A stretch of DNA of 64,000 nt from Streptomyces nigra (lineage in GTDB: Bacteria > Actinomycetota > Actinomycetes > Streptomycetales > Streptomycetaceae), in contig NZ_CP029043.1 in NCBI RefSeq assembly GCF_003074055.1, positions 4,828,501 to 4,892,500 of the forward strand, in the 5' to 3' direction. The notes under the pieces are model-generated. The model ran no database searches. It was given only the letters and a program-made list of their open reading frames with translations, and was not told the origin of the DNA. Numbering within the stretch: position 1 is the stretch's first letter; the number at the start of each line of letters is the position of its first letter. The position numbers and the translations under genes were made by a program. Positions 7,424-16,356 of this stretch are shown in pieces.

Positions 7424-10222
7424 GTGAGCGAGATACCAGCGAAGGCGACGGAGTCCGAGGACTCGTCGAACAGTGGTAGGGCGAGGGCCGCCGGAGATCT
7501 CTCCGACGCTCGCGCCTCTCACGGCACACCCGCCTCCGACGGCACATCCGCCTCGCCCGTGCCCGCCCGGTCCGCCGCGGCGGACGCCCGCGACGACCGT
7601 GACGCTCGTGACGACCGCGCTGCCCGAGTCGACCGAGACGCCCGCTCGGCCCGCGACCCGCGGGGCCCCGACGCGACCGGCTTCGGTTCCGAGGAGCCGC
7701 GCCCCGGCGAGCCGCTGTGGCAGAGCAAGCCGCCCGGCTCGATCTACGACTACATCAAGGTCGCGTCCTTCTCCATCGGCCCCGACGGCCTGGTCGACCA
7801 GTGGAGTCTGCGCGCCGAGCAGGTCTTCGGCATCCCCGCCGAACGCGCGGTCGGCATGGACCCCATCGAGGCGTTCATCGACCCCGACCTGCGCGCACAG
7901 GGCCAGCGCAAGATGGCGGAGATCCTGGACGGGCGTGAGTGGACCGGTGTGGTCCCCTTCCGGGTGCCGGACGACTCCGACGAAGGCGGCCGGGGCAAGG
8001 ACGGCCTCGCCGAGGTGTACGTCATGCCGACGCGCACCGAGGAGGGGGAGAAGGCCGCCGTCTGCATCGTCGTCGACGTCCGCACCCTGCGCCGGATGGA
8101 GACCGACCTCGCCGCCTCGCAGGCAATTTTCGGTCAATCTCCCTTCGGCTTCCTGCTGATCGACACCGATCTGCGGGTGCGCCGCGCCAACCAGCGGTTC
8201 GCGTCCCTGTTCGGCGGCACCCCCGACGACCACCGCGGACGGGGCGTCCACGACTATCTCGCCCGGCCCGAGGCGGAACGGGTCGCGGCCACCCTGCGGC
8301 GCGTCCTGGAGAGCGGCGACTCCATCACCGACATGCACGTCACCGGCTTCCTGCCCGGGTCCGACGAGCGCCGCCACTGGTCCGTCAACCTCTACCGGGT
8401 GCACAGCGGAAGCGGCCGGCCCATCGGCATCGCCTGGCTGGGCATCGACATCACCGCCCGGCGCGCCGCCGCCCGCGAGGCCGCCGCCGCCCGGCGCAAC
8501 CTCGCCCTGCTGAACGACGCCGGCGCGCGCATCGGCAACTCCCTCGACCTGGAGACCACGGCCCGCGAACTCCTCGACGTCGTCGTGCCCGGCTTCTGCG
8601 ACCTCGCCACCGTCGACCTGTACCAGGGCCTGCTGGCCGGCGACGAGACCCCGCCCGGCCTCGCCGACGGCAGCGCCGAACTGCGCCGCGTCGCCTTCTC
8701 CAGCGCCGTCTCCGACGCGCCCTTCGTGGGCGGCGGCGCCGAGGTCGCCGTCGGCGCCGTGCACCACTACCCGTTCAACTCGCCCTGCGCGGACGCCCTG
8801 CGCACCGCCCGGGTGCAGCATGTGCCCGGCGAGGACGGCGGCCTGGTGCAGTCCACGCTCGCCGTGCCGATGGTCGCCCACGACACCGTCGTCGGACTCG
8901 CCCAGTTCGCCCGGACCAAGGGCAGCGAGCCGTTCGGCGACCGCGACCGCGAACTCGCCGTGGAACTCGCCGCCCGCGCGGCCGTCTGCATCGACAACGC
9001 CCGCCTCTACCGCCGCGAACACGAACGCGCCCTGATACTGCAGCGGTCGCTGCTGCCGCCGGGCGACCCGGTCGCCGCCGGACTCGACATCGCCTGCCGC
9101 TATCTGCCCGGCAACTCCTCCGCGGACCGGCACAGCGAGGTGGGCGGCGACTGGTTCGACGTCATCGAACTCCCCGGGCACCGCACCGCGCTGGTCGTCG
9201 GCGACGTGATGGGGCGCGGGCTGCGCGCCGCCGTCGCGATGGGCGAACTGCGCTCCGCCGTACGGACGCTGGCGCTGCTGGACCTCGAACCGGCCGAGGT
9301 GCTCTCCGCGCTGGACGAGATCGCGCGCGGTCTCGGCGCCCCCGGCGGAGTCCAGCAGGCCACCCGCGCGGCGCGCCGGCCCCGGGAGGCGGACCTCTCC
9401 GAGGTGTACCTCGCGACCTGTGTGTACGCGGTGTACGACTCCGTGACCCGGCGCTGCACCTTCGCCAACGCCGGCCATCTCCCGCCGGTCCTCGTCGAGC
9501 CCGGCGAGGACGCGCTGATGCTGGACGTGCCACCCGGGATGCCGCTCGGCGTCGGCGGCGAGCCGTTCGAGGAGGTGGAGGTCGAACTCCCCGAGGGCGC
9601 GCTGCTGGCCCTCTACACGGACGGACTGGTCGAGTCCCGCGACCATCCCCTGGACGAGGGCCTGCAGGCCTTCGTCGGGGCGCTCACCGACCCGACACGC
9701 CCCCTGGAGGACGTCTGCGACCACGTCCTCAACACCCTCGACACCCATCACGGCGAGGACGACATCGCGCTGCTGATGGCCCGCGTCCAGGGCCTGCCCG
9801 CCGACTCGGTCGGCGACTGGACCCTGCCGCGCGAGCCGCGCAGCGTGGGCCGCGCCCGCGAGTTCGCGCGCACCCGGCTGCGGTCCTGGGACCTGGAGGC
9901 CCTGGCCGACACCACCGAACTCCTCGTCAGCGAACTGGTCACCAACGCCCTGCGCTACGGCGAGGGCGAGATCAGACTCCGGCTGCTGCTGGACCGCACA
10001 CTGGTGTGCGAGGTCTGGGACTCCGGCCTGGTCCAGCCGCGCCGCCGCCGCGCCCGGGACACGGACGAGGGCGGCCGCGGCCTCCAGCTGGTCGGCCTGC
10101 TCAGCGCGGCCTGGGGCTCCCGCCGCACCCCGCGCGGCAAGACGGTCTGGTTCGAACTCCCGCTCCCCGACGGCGAAACGACCCTGACCGACCCGGCGGA
10201 GGCCCTGCTGAGCCTCTTCTGA
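7424..10222 (+). CDS. PAS-PAS-GAF-SpoIIE-HATPase sensor phosphatase
   Basis: The 932-aa soluble protein is a multidomain regulator. A Ser/Asp/Arg-rich disordered N-terminus (about 1-100) precedes two PAS domains (about 105-225 and 233-345), a GAF domain (about 357-525), a PP2C-like SpoIIE/RsbU phosphatase (about 536-787) and an RsbW-like HATPase (about 799-915). The phosphatase has the metal-binding motifs GGDWFDV, VGDVMGRG, YTDGLVE and DDIALL. The HATPase has ELVTNALRYG and GGRGLQLV. The combination implies that signals tune phosphorylation of an anti-anti-sigma protein. The GTG at 7424 is chosen for GGAGGGGA 8 nt upstream; an earlier start would add a non-conserved tail. Confidence 0.93.
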   Translation: MSEIPAKATESEDSSNSGRARAAGDLSDARASHGTPASDGTSASPVPARSAAADARDDRDARDDRAARVDRDARSARDPRGPDATGFGSEEPRPGEPLWQSKPPGSIYDYIKVASFSIGPDGLVDQWSLRAEQVFGIPAERAVGMDPIEAFIDPDLRAQGQRKMAEILDGREWTGVVPFRVPDDSDEGGRGKDGLAEVYVMPTRTEEGEKAAVCIVVDVRTLRRMETDLAASQAIFGQSPFGFLLIDTDLRVRRANQRFASLFGGTPDDHRGRGVHDYLARPEAERVAATLRRVLESGDSITDMHVTGFLPGSDERRHWSVNLYRVHSGSGRPIGIAWLGIDITARRAAAREAAAARRNLALLNDAGARIGNSLDLETTARELLDVVVPGFCDLATVDLYQGLLAGDETPPGLADGSAELRRVAFSSAVSDAPFVGGGAEVAVGAVHHYPFNSPCADALRTARVQHVPGEDGGLVQSTLAVPMVAHDTVVGLAQFARTKGSEPFGDRDRELAVELAARAAVCIDNARLYRREHERALILQRSLLPPGDPVAAGLDIACRYLPGNSSADRHSEVGGDWFDVIELPGHRTALVVGDVMGRGLRAAVAMGELRSAVRTLALLDLEPAEVLSALDEIARGLGAPGGVQQATRAARRPREADLSEVYLATCVYAVYDSVTRRCTFANAGHLPPVLVEPGEDALMLDVPPGMPLGVGGEPFEEVEVELPEGALLALYTDGLVESRDHPLDEGLQAFVGALTDPTRPLEDVCDHVLNTLDTHHGEDDIALLMARVQGLPADSVGDWTLPREPRSVGRAREFARTRLRSWDLEALADTTELLVSELVTNALRYGEGEIRLRLLLDRTLVCEVWDSGLVQPRRRRARDTDEGGRGLQLVGLLSAAWGSRRTPRGKTVWFELPLPDGETTLTDPAEALLSLF

Positions 10223-10428
10223 TCCCGTCCGCCCCCCACTCCGGCACACCCGACTCGGGGCGCCGGGGTGGGGATGCGCGCCGGGCGCCTGCTCAGGCCT
10301 CCGTCCGTGAGTGCTCGGCCGCGTTCACGACTGCCGGCGGGAGGCGACGGGGTGCCGGGCGCCCGGCCGTCCCGCGCGGGGACGTCACTCGCGCTGGTCC
10401 ATCTCGCGACGGCGGGTCGTGCTGCCCG

Positions 10429-10469
10429 GGGGCGTGGCTCGGCGGCGGTGCGCTCCCGAGCCACGCCCC
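10429..10469. terminator. Bidirectional terminator between convergent genes
   Basis: GGGGCGTGGCTCGG pairs perfectly with CCGAGCCACGCCCC around a 13-nt loop, between the end of the phosphatase gene and the end of the leftward secreted-protein gene. Confidence 0.65.
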
Positions 10470-10471
10470 GG

Positions 10472-12061
10472 TCACCGTGGCTCGTCCGCCTCGCGGCGGC
10501 GGTCGGAGGTCCGGGGGCCGCCGTAGCTCGGCGGGTGGGGGAGCAGGCCGCCCAGGAAGGCCGCCGTCTGATCGGGGGTGGGCTCGGGCGGGTGGCCGTG
10601 CAGACGGAGGTCCTGGTCGGCCAGATCCCGGGCCTCCTCGGCGAGTTCGTCGGCCGCCACCAGGTCGTCCAGGTTCTCCGTGCCGCCCCGGCGCCGCGCC
10701 TCCGCCAGCCTGGTGCGGGCCCCGCGCCCCACCACCGCCCGGTGCGTCGCGACGACGTCGTCCGCCCCGGCGACGGCGGCCCGCGCGCAGAGCGCGGCGG
10801 CGGCCGGGAGCACGCCGGCCCGCCCGGCGGCCACGGGTGCCACCGCCCGGACGATCCGGCGCAGCAGGCCGAGCGGGTCGTACGGCCGTCCCGAGGCCAG
10901 CTCCTGCCGTACGCCCGCCAGCACGACGTCGGCGTGACCGGTCCGGGCCCGCAGCTCGCCCGGTGTGATGTCCGGGTGGGCGCTGGGCCGGCCGTCGAGG
11001 GCCTGCCGGGCGCCGGCGATCTCCGTCTCCGCGCCGGTCAGGGCGGCCGGGACCAGCTCAGCCGCCGCGGCCAGGTCCTCGCGGAGGCGTTCCACGCCGT
11101 CGATGAGCACCTCGGCCTGGGCGATGGCGCCCTCCGCGGCCCGCAGCCGGCTCGCCGCCCGGCCGACGTCACCGGCGTCGGCGGCCTGCCGGGCCAGGTT
11201 CAGCCGGGTCGTCGCGAACACCAGGCGGTCCTTGGCCTGTTCGACGTTCCCCACCGCGGGGGCGGACGCCGTGGGGGCGTGGCGCTCGGCGAGTTCGGCG
11301 AGGGCCGCGTCGGCACCCCCGGTCCGCGCGGTCAGCCCCCGGAAGCGGCCCTCCGCGACCGCCAGAGCGGCCCCCAGCCCACCGCCGGGCCCCTCCTCGA
11401 GGCCCCGCAGCGTGTCGAGGGCGGCGGCCCGTACGTCCAGCAGCCGCCCGGCCTCCTCGCACCGCCCGACGATCCCCGCCAGCGCGTGCCGGCGGGACGC
11501 GCCCTCCTCGGGCACGCCGTGCTCGTACTGCCAGCGGATATGGAACGCCGCCGCCAGCTCGGTCCCGGCCTCCCGCACCGCCCGCCGGACGTCCTCGAAC
11601 TCCTCCGGCGCCCCGGCCTCCTCGAACCGTGCCTCGGCGAAGGCGAGCTCCTCGCTGCTGACCCGTACCCAGTCGTCCGCGTGGACCAGCGCGTCCCGGG
11701 CCCGCTCGTCCAGCTCCTCGTCGGGCGGCTCCCCGGTCGTCACCGGCGCCCCGCCGGGTGTCGTACGGCCCGTCGTCCGCCGTCTGCGCCGCCAGAAGCC
11801 GTAGCTCGCCAGCACGCCCGCCGCGGCCACGGCGATCATGGGGAGCACCAGGTCGGTGGTGTGCGCCCCGCGGTCCTCCCGCTGTCCGAGCGCGCCCGCC
11901 ACCGGGCGGTGCGGTCCGCCGGCCACCGCCCCGCCGGACGCCGTCCCGGGCAGCACCAGCCACGCCACCCCGACCAGGGCGCCCAGCAGGGCGTGCAGCA
12001 CGCGCGCGGGTATGTGCGCACGGGCGCGCCGCGGCCGGCCCCGGATCAAGGATGACGTCAC
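10472..12061 (-). CDS. Secreted/membrane helical protein (TPM-family-like C-terminal architecture)
   Basis: The 529-aa protein has an N-terminal signal or membrane segment (about 20-45, ending near TASGGA), a second TM helix (about 73-90) followed by a basic stretch (FWRRRRRTTGR), then about 420 residues of Ala/Glu/Arg-rich helix, probably coiled coil. From memory, Streptomyces homologs called TPM domain-containing protein have an extracellular TPM domain between the two hydrophobic segments. Here only about 30 residues separate them, so that domain seems missing. The GTG at 12061 is the most upstream start; no strong SD is evident. It is convergent with the phosphatase gene and not obviously part of the sdh operon. 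Function unknown. Confidence 0.65.
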   Translation of the reverse strand: MTSSLIRGRPRRARAHIPARVLHALLGALVGVAWLVLPGTASGGAVAGGPHRPVAGALGQREDRGAHTTDLVLPMIAVAAAGVLASYGFWRRRRRTTGRTTPGGAPVTTGEPPDEELDERARDALVHADDWVRVSSEELAFAEARFEEAGAPEEFEDVRRAVREAGTELAAAFHIRWQYEHGVPEEGASRRHALAGIVGRCEEAGRLLDVRAAALDTLRGLEEGPGGGLGAALAVAEGRFRGLTARTGGADAALAELAERHAPTASAPAVGNVEQAKDRLVFATTRLNLARQAADAGDVGRAASRLRAAEGAIAQAEVLIDGVERLREDLAAAAELVPAALTGAETEIAGARQALDGRPSAHPDITPGELRARTGHADVVLAGVRQELASGRPYDPLGLLRRIVRAVAPVAAGRAGVLPAAAALCARAAVAGADDVVATHRAVVGRGARTRLAEARRRGGTENLDDLVAADELAEEARDLADQDLRLHGHPPEPTPDQTAAFLGGLLPHPPSYGGPRTSDRRREADEPR

Positions 12062-12128
12062 ATTTCGGAGCGTATGAGCAGGAATGCACCCGCGCGACCC
12101 GGGGTGCGTCAGGGGAGGTGCGGGCCCG

Positions 12129-12899
12129 CTACGAGGTCCGCCTTCTGATCTTCGACCCCAGCCACACCAGCGGGTCGTACTTGCGGTCCACGGCCCGTTC
12201 CTTCAGCGGGATCAGCGCGTTGTCCGTGATCCTGATGCCCTCGGGGCAGACCTCGGTGCAGCACTTGGTGATGTTGCAGTACCCGAGCCCGTGCTCGTCC
12301 TGCGCTGTTCTCTTGCGGTCGAGTCCGCTCTCGGCCGCCGCGTCCAGCGGGTGCATGTCCAGCTCGGCGACGCGCATGAGGAAGCGGGGACCGGCGAAGG
12401 CCGGTTTGTTCTCCTCGTGGTCGCGCACCACATGGCAGGTGTCCTGGCACAGGAAGCACTCGATGCACTTGCGGAACTCCTGCGAGCGGTCCACGTCCTC
12501 CTGCATCATCCGGTACTCGCCGGGCCCCACGCCCTCCGGCGGCACGAAGGCCGGGACCTGCCGGGCCTTCTCGTAGTTGAAGCCGACGTCCGTGACCAGG
12601 TCCCGTACGACGGGGAAGGCCCGCAGCGGGGTGACCGTGATCGTCTCCTCGCGGTCGAACACCGACATCCGGGTCATGCACATCAGCCGGGGCCGCCCGT
12701 TGATCTCGGCGGAGCACGACCCGCACTTGCCCGCCTTGCAGTTCCAGCGGACGGCCAGATCGGGCGCCTGGGTGGCCTGGAGGCGGTGGATGATGTCGAG
12801 GACGACCTCGCCGTCGTTCACCTCGACCCGGAAGTCCTCCAGGTCCCCGCCCCCGACATCGCCGCGCCACACCTTGAAGCGGGCCTCGTAGCTGCTCAC
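12129..12899 (-). CDS. sdhB: Succinate dehydrogenase/fumarate reductase iron-sulfur subunit
   Basis: The 256-aa protein carries electrons from the flavin subunit through three Fe-S clusters. The plant-type [2Fe-2S] site is CKAGKCGSCSAEI with a later Cys (LMCMTR). The C-terminal clusters use CIECFLCQDTCHV and the later CNITKCCTEVCPEG. The GTG start at 12899 overlaps the sdhA stop (GTGA), so translation is probably coupled. An upstream extension reads into sdhA. Size and order (anchor, A, B) match the mycobacterial Sdh1 operon better than a canonical sdhCDAB. It is the last gene of the leftward operon. Confidence 0.95.
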   Translation of the reverse strand: MSSYEARFKVWRGDVGGGDLEDFRVEVNDGEVVLDIIHRLQATQAPDLAVRWNCKAGKCGSCSAEINGRPRLMCMTRMSVFDREETITVTPLRAFPVVRDLVTDVGFNYEKARQVPAFVPPEGVGPGEYRMMQEDVDRSQEFRKCIECFLCQDTCHVVRDHEENKPAFAGPRFLMRVAELDMHPLDAAAESGLDRKRTAQDEHGLGYCNITKCCTEVCPEGIRITDNALIPLKERAVDRKYDPLVWLGSKIRRRTS

Positions 12900-14839
12900 T
12901 GGTAGAGCTCCTCTTCGGCGAGGTACTTGACCAGCTCCTCCTTCTCGAAGAGGGCGAGCAGGTCCTGGCGGACGGGTTCGGTGGTCTCCCGGACGAGGTC
13001 GATCTGGCCGCTCTCGGGGTCGGTGGCCGCGAGGCCGCCCGTCGGGTCGGCCAGCCGGCACAGCAGGTTGACGTTGCGCCAGCGGCGGTCCATCTCCGGA
13101 TGGTCCTCACGGGTGTGGCCGCCGCGGGACTCGGTGCGCTCCAGCGCCGCCCGCGCCACGCACTCGCTGACCAGCAGCATGTTCCGCAGGTCCAGCGCGA
13201 GGTGCCAGCCCGGGTTGAACTGCCGGTGCCCCTCGACCCCGGCCCGGTGGGCCCGTACCCGCAGCTCGGCGAGCTTCTCCAGCGCCTGCTCCATCTCGGC
13301 CTCGCGCCGGATGATGCCGACCAGGTCGTTCATGGCCTGCTGGAGCTCCTGGTGCAGGGTGTACGGGTTCTCCGGCGGCCGTCCGGCGTCCACGGACCCG
13401 GCCGGGCCCTCCGCCGAGAAGGGCCGCAGCGCCTCCGCCGCCGCGCTGTCGATCTGGGGGTCGCTGACGCCAGGGCGCTCGAACGCCTGCGCCGCCGCGT
13501 GCTCGGCGGCGTGCCAGCCCGCCCGGCGGCCGAAGACCAGCAGGTCGGAGAGCGAGTTGCCGCCGAGCCGATTGGAGCCGTGCATCCCGCCGGCGACCTC
13601 ACCGGCAGCGAACAGCCCCGGCACCCCGCGGGCCGCCGCCGTGTCCGAGTCGACCGCGATACCGCCCATGACGTAGTGGCAGGTCGGCCCGACCTCCATC
13701 GGCTCGGCGGTGATGTCGACGTCCGCCAGCTCCTTGAACTGGTGGTACATCGACGGCAGCCGGCGCTTGATGACCTCCGCCGGCATCCGGGTGGACACGT
13801 CCAGGAAGACCCCGCCGTGCGGCGAGCCCCGGCCCGCCTTCACCTCGGCGTTGATCGCGCGGGCCACCTCGTCGCGGGGGAGCAGCTCGGGAGGGCGCCG
13901 GTTGTTGTCCGGGTCCTCGTACCAGCGGTCGCCCTCCTCCTCCGACTCGGCGTACTTCTCCTTGAAGACGTCCGGGACGTAGTCGAACATGAACCGCTTG
14001 CCCTCGGAGTTGCGCAGCACCCCGCCGTCGCCGCGCACCGACTCGGTGACCAGGATGCCCTTCACGGACGGCGGCCAGACCATGCCCGTCGGATGGAACT
14101 GCACGAACTCCATGTTGAGCAGCGGCGCCCCGGCGAGCAGCGCGAGCGCGTGCCCGTCGCCCGTGTACTCCCAGGAGTTCGACGTCACCTTGAAGGACTT
14201 GCCGATGCCGCCGGTCGCGATGACCACGGACGGGGCCTCCAGGACGAAGAAGCGGCCGGTCTCCCGCTCGTAGGCGAAGACCCCGGAGACGCGGCGGCCG
14301 TCCTTGAGGATCCGGGTGACCGTGCACTCCTGATAGACCTTCAGCCGGGACTCGTAGTCCCCGGTCTCCTTCTTGTCCTCCTGCTGGAGGGAGACGATCT
14401 TCTGCTGGAGGGTGCGGATCAGCTCCAGACCGGTGCGGTCGCCGACGTGCGCGAGACGCGGGTACTCGTGCCCGCCGAAGTTGCGCTGCGAGATCCGGCC
14501 GTCCTTCGTCCGGTCGAAGAGCGCGCCCCAGGTCTCCAGCTCCCACACCCGCTGCGGCGCCTCCTGGGCGTGCAGCTCGGCCATCCGCCACTGGTTGAGG
14601 AACTTGCCGCCGCGCATGGTGTCGCGGAAGTGCACCTTCCAGTTGTCGTGCTCGTTGGCGTTGGCCATGGCCGCCGCGATACCGCCCTCGGCCATCACGG
14701 TGTGCGCCTTGCCGAACAGCGACTTGCAGATCACGGCTGTACGGGCGCCCCGCTCCCGTGCCTCGATCGCCGCGCGGAGGCCGGCGCCCCCGGCACCGAC
14801 CACGACGACGTCCCACTCCTGCCGGTCGACCACGGACAT
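12896..14839 (-). CDS. sdhA: Succinate dehydrogenase/fumarate reductase flavoprotein subunit
   Basis: The 647-aa flavoprotein oxidises succinate or reduces fumarate. It has the FAD-binding GAGGAGLRAAIEA near the N-terminus, the HTVMAEGGIAAA segment containing the flavin-linking His region, the active-site region QFHPTGM, and GMHGSNRLGGNSLSD. Length fits the Sdh1 class (about 646 aa in mycobacteria). The ATG at 14839 has GGTGGGG upstream; a GTG five codons earlier (14854) is an alternative. It lies between the membrane subunit (21-bp gap) and sdhB (4-bp overlap). Confidence 0.95.
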   Translation of the reverse strand: MSVVDRQEWDVVVVGAGGAGLRAAIEARERGARTAVICKSLFGKAHTVMAEGGIAAAMANANEHDNWKVHFRDTMRGGKFLNQWRMAELHAQEAPQRVWELETWGALFDRTKDGRISQRNFGGHEYPRLAHVGDRTGLELIRTLQQKIVSLQQEDKKETGDYESRLKVYQECTVTRILKDGRRVSGVFAYERETGRFFVLEAPSVVIATGGIGKSFKVTSNSWEYTGDGHALALLAGAPLLNMEFVQFHPTGMVWPPSVKGILVTESVRGDGGVLRNSEGKRFMFDYVPDVFKEKYAESEEEGDRWYEDPDNNRRPPELLPRDEVARAINAEVKAGRGSPHGGVFLDVSTRMPAEVIKRRLPSMYHQFKELADVDITAEPMEVGPTCHYVMGGIAVDSDTAAARGVPGLFAAGEVAGGMHGSNRLGGNSLSDLLVFGRRAGWHAAEHAAAQAFERPGVSDPQIDSAAAEALRPFSAEGPAGSVDAGRPPENPYTLHQELQQAMNDLVGIIRREAEMEQALEKLAELRVRAHRAGVEGHRQFNPGWHLALDLRNMLLVSECVARAALERTESRGGHTREDHPEMDRRWRNVNLLCRLADPTGGLAATDPESGQIDLVRETTEPVRQDLLALFEKEELVKYLAEEELYQ

Positions 14840-14859
14840 GTGTTCAGTCCCCACCAAAT

Positions 14860-15681
14860 CTAGAAGAAGCGCGGATCGTCGAAGACCCCGGACGCGACGA
14901 GATAGACGTAGAAGTCGGCGAGCGCGACGCTCACCAGCGACGCCCAGGCGAGCTGCATGTGGCGGGCGTTGAGCCGCCCGATCCACTGCCACATGCGGTA
15001 GCGCACGGGGTGCTTGGAGAAGTGCTTGAGCTTGCCGCCGACGATGTGCCGGCAGGAGTGGCAGGAGAGGGTGTACGCCCAGATCAGCACGATGTTGGCG
15101 AGGAAGACGAGGGTGCCGAGGCCCATGTGGCCCCAGGCGTAGTCCTCGTCACGGAAGGCGAGCACCGTGTCGTACGTGAGGATGCCGGCGACCAGCAGCG
15201 CCGCGTAGAAGAAGTACCGGTGGACGTTCTGCAGGATCAGCGGGAAGCGGGTCTCACCGGAGTACTTCTTGTGCGGCTCCGCGACCGCGCAGGCGGGGGG
15301 CGACATCCAGAAGCCCCGGTAGTACGCCTTGCGGTAGTAGTAGCAGGTCAGCCGGAAGCCCAGCGGGAAGATCAGGATGATGATCGCCGGCGAGATCCCC
15401 CACCAGCTCCCGAAGAGCTCCCAGTTCGGCCCGCCGCGCATCGGTTCGCAGTTCTCCGCGAGGCAGGGCGAGTAGAAGGGGGACACGTACGGTGCCGCGT
15501 AGTAGTCCGCGTTGGCGAAGGCCCGCCAGGTCGAGTACACGATGAACGCCAGCAGACCGGCCGCGGTGGCGGCGGGGGCCAGCCACCAGCGGTCGGTCCG
15601 CAGGTGCGGGGCGTCGATCGCGGCGCGGGTACCGGTGTGTACGCCGCCGCTGTTCAGATGGGGTTCCGTACCAGTGGCCAA
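14860..15681 (-). CDS. sdhC: Succinate dehydrogenase membrane-anchor subunit (Sdh1 type)
   Basis: The 273-aa membrane protein has about five hydrophobic segments: LLAFIVYSTW, SPAIIILIFPLGF, FFYAALLVAGILTY, GLGTLVFLANIVLIWAY and LAWASLVSVALADFYVYLVA. Between helices it carries CLAENCEP and a conserved CHSCRH motif after LIWAYTLS. Mycobacterial Sdh1, which shares this single large anchor, is reported to hold a membrane-embedded Rieske-type cluster, so CHSCRH is a candidate ligand set. The TTG at 15681 is chosen because GGAG lies 7 nt upstream; the nearby ATG is in another frame. It is the first structural sdh gene, 32 bp after the 96-aa protein gene. Confidence 0.88.
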   Translation of the reverse strand: MATGTEPHLNSGGVHTGTRAAIDAPHLRTDRWWLAPAATAAGLLAFIVYSTWRAFANADYYAAPYVSPFYSPCLAENCEPMRGGPNWELFGSWWGISPAIIILIFPLGFRLTCYYYRKAYYRGFWMSPPACAVAEPHKKYSGETRFPLILQNVHRYFFYAALLVAGILTYDTVLAFRDEDYAWGHMGLGTLVFLANIVLIWAYTLSCHSCRHIVGGKLKHFSKHPVRYRMWQWIGRLNARHMQLAWASLVSVALADFYVYLVASGVFDDPRFF

Positions 15682-15713
15682 TGCATGACTCCGGTCGGGT
15701 GAGGGGGGACGGA

Positions 15714-16004
15714 TCAGGGGGCGCGGCGGTCCCGGGCGCCGAGACCCTCGTCGTCCGTGTCGATCCACAGCGAGTCGTCGTACGGCGTGTCGGGGATGGT
15801 GACGAGCTCCGGCTTGCGCGGGGCGGACGGGCTCGCCGCGGCCTCCCGCAGCAGTGCGACGCTCTCGCGCAGATGGTTGGCGTCGGTGCGCACGCGGCGC
15901 ATCTCCAGCCCCGCCGTGCCCAGCTGCTTCTCCAGGCGGCCGACGGACCGGGCCAGGTCGTCCAGACAGCGCTGGACGGCGATCAAATCGTCGTGCACGG
16001 ACAT
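15714..16004 (-). CDS. Conserved hypothetical protein, 96 aa, first gene of the sdh operon
   Basis: The 96-aa acidic soluble protein opens with MSVHDDLIAVQRCLDDLARS and continues as an amphipathic helix (VGRLEKQLG, MRRVRTDANHLRESVALL), probably a short coiled coil. It ends with a Pro/Asp-rich tail containing PYDDSLWID. No family function is known to me. The ATG at 16004 has GAGG about 8 nt upstream. It is 32 bp upstream of the TTG of the sdh anchor gene on the same strand, so it is probably co-transcribed; an assembly or regulatory role is only a guess. Confidence 0.78.
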   Translation of the reverse strand: MSVHDDLIAVQRCLDDLARSVGRLEKQLGTAGLEMRRVRTDANHLRESVALLREAAASPSAPRKPELVTIPDTPYDDSLWIDTDDEGLGARDRRAP

Positions 16005-16356
16005 GACGTGACCTCACTTCCGTGGGCCCTGCGGCCCTGGGTGGCAACGTTCATGCGCCTGCGAGTGTTGCGCGTCACACCTGCCTCTGTGAAGGCGTGT
16101 GCAGCGATTGGCGTATTGCGCGCCATGGACGCGCGCTCGCACGCGCTCTGTGTGCGCCGGTGGATCGAAGGAGTGTGCGGGGCGCTGTGCTCCGCACGGG
16201 TGGCCTTGAGCGCCCCCGGCGCCGTGTCGGCTCCGGCTGGCGAACCCTTTCCTCTTCAGTGGGGTGCCGTAGATCTGATCAGCACCAAAATACCGCCAAA
16301 CGTGATCAGAACGCACTAATTGTCACCGGCGGGAGCCGCTCCCCGGAGGTACGCAG
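16005..16356. promoter_or_regulatory. Divergent promoter region, sdh operon versus peptide-binding lipoprotein
   Basis: This 352-bp region separates divergent genes. It contains two copies of the palindromic heptamer TGATCAG at 16276-16282 and 16303-16309 (27 bp apart) just upstream of the rightward gene, a candidate dimer-binding operator. The rest is GTG/CGC-rich without a credible gene. CCGGAGGT at 16343-16350 is the SD of the lipoprotein gene. Confidence 0.45.

Noticed and set aside
7265..10249. Very long open frame on the minus strand opposite the SpoIIE-type phosphatase
   Set aside because: High-GC shadow: Gly/Ala/Val/Arg-rich translation, no domains, while the plus strand has five recognisable domains.
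10223..10428. Small frames between the phosphatase gene and the leftward secreted protein
   Set aside because: No SD, no codon bias, no conserved motif; the region is mainly terminator-like G/C repeats.
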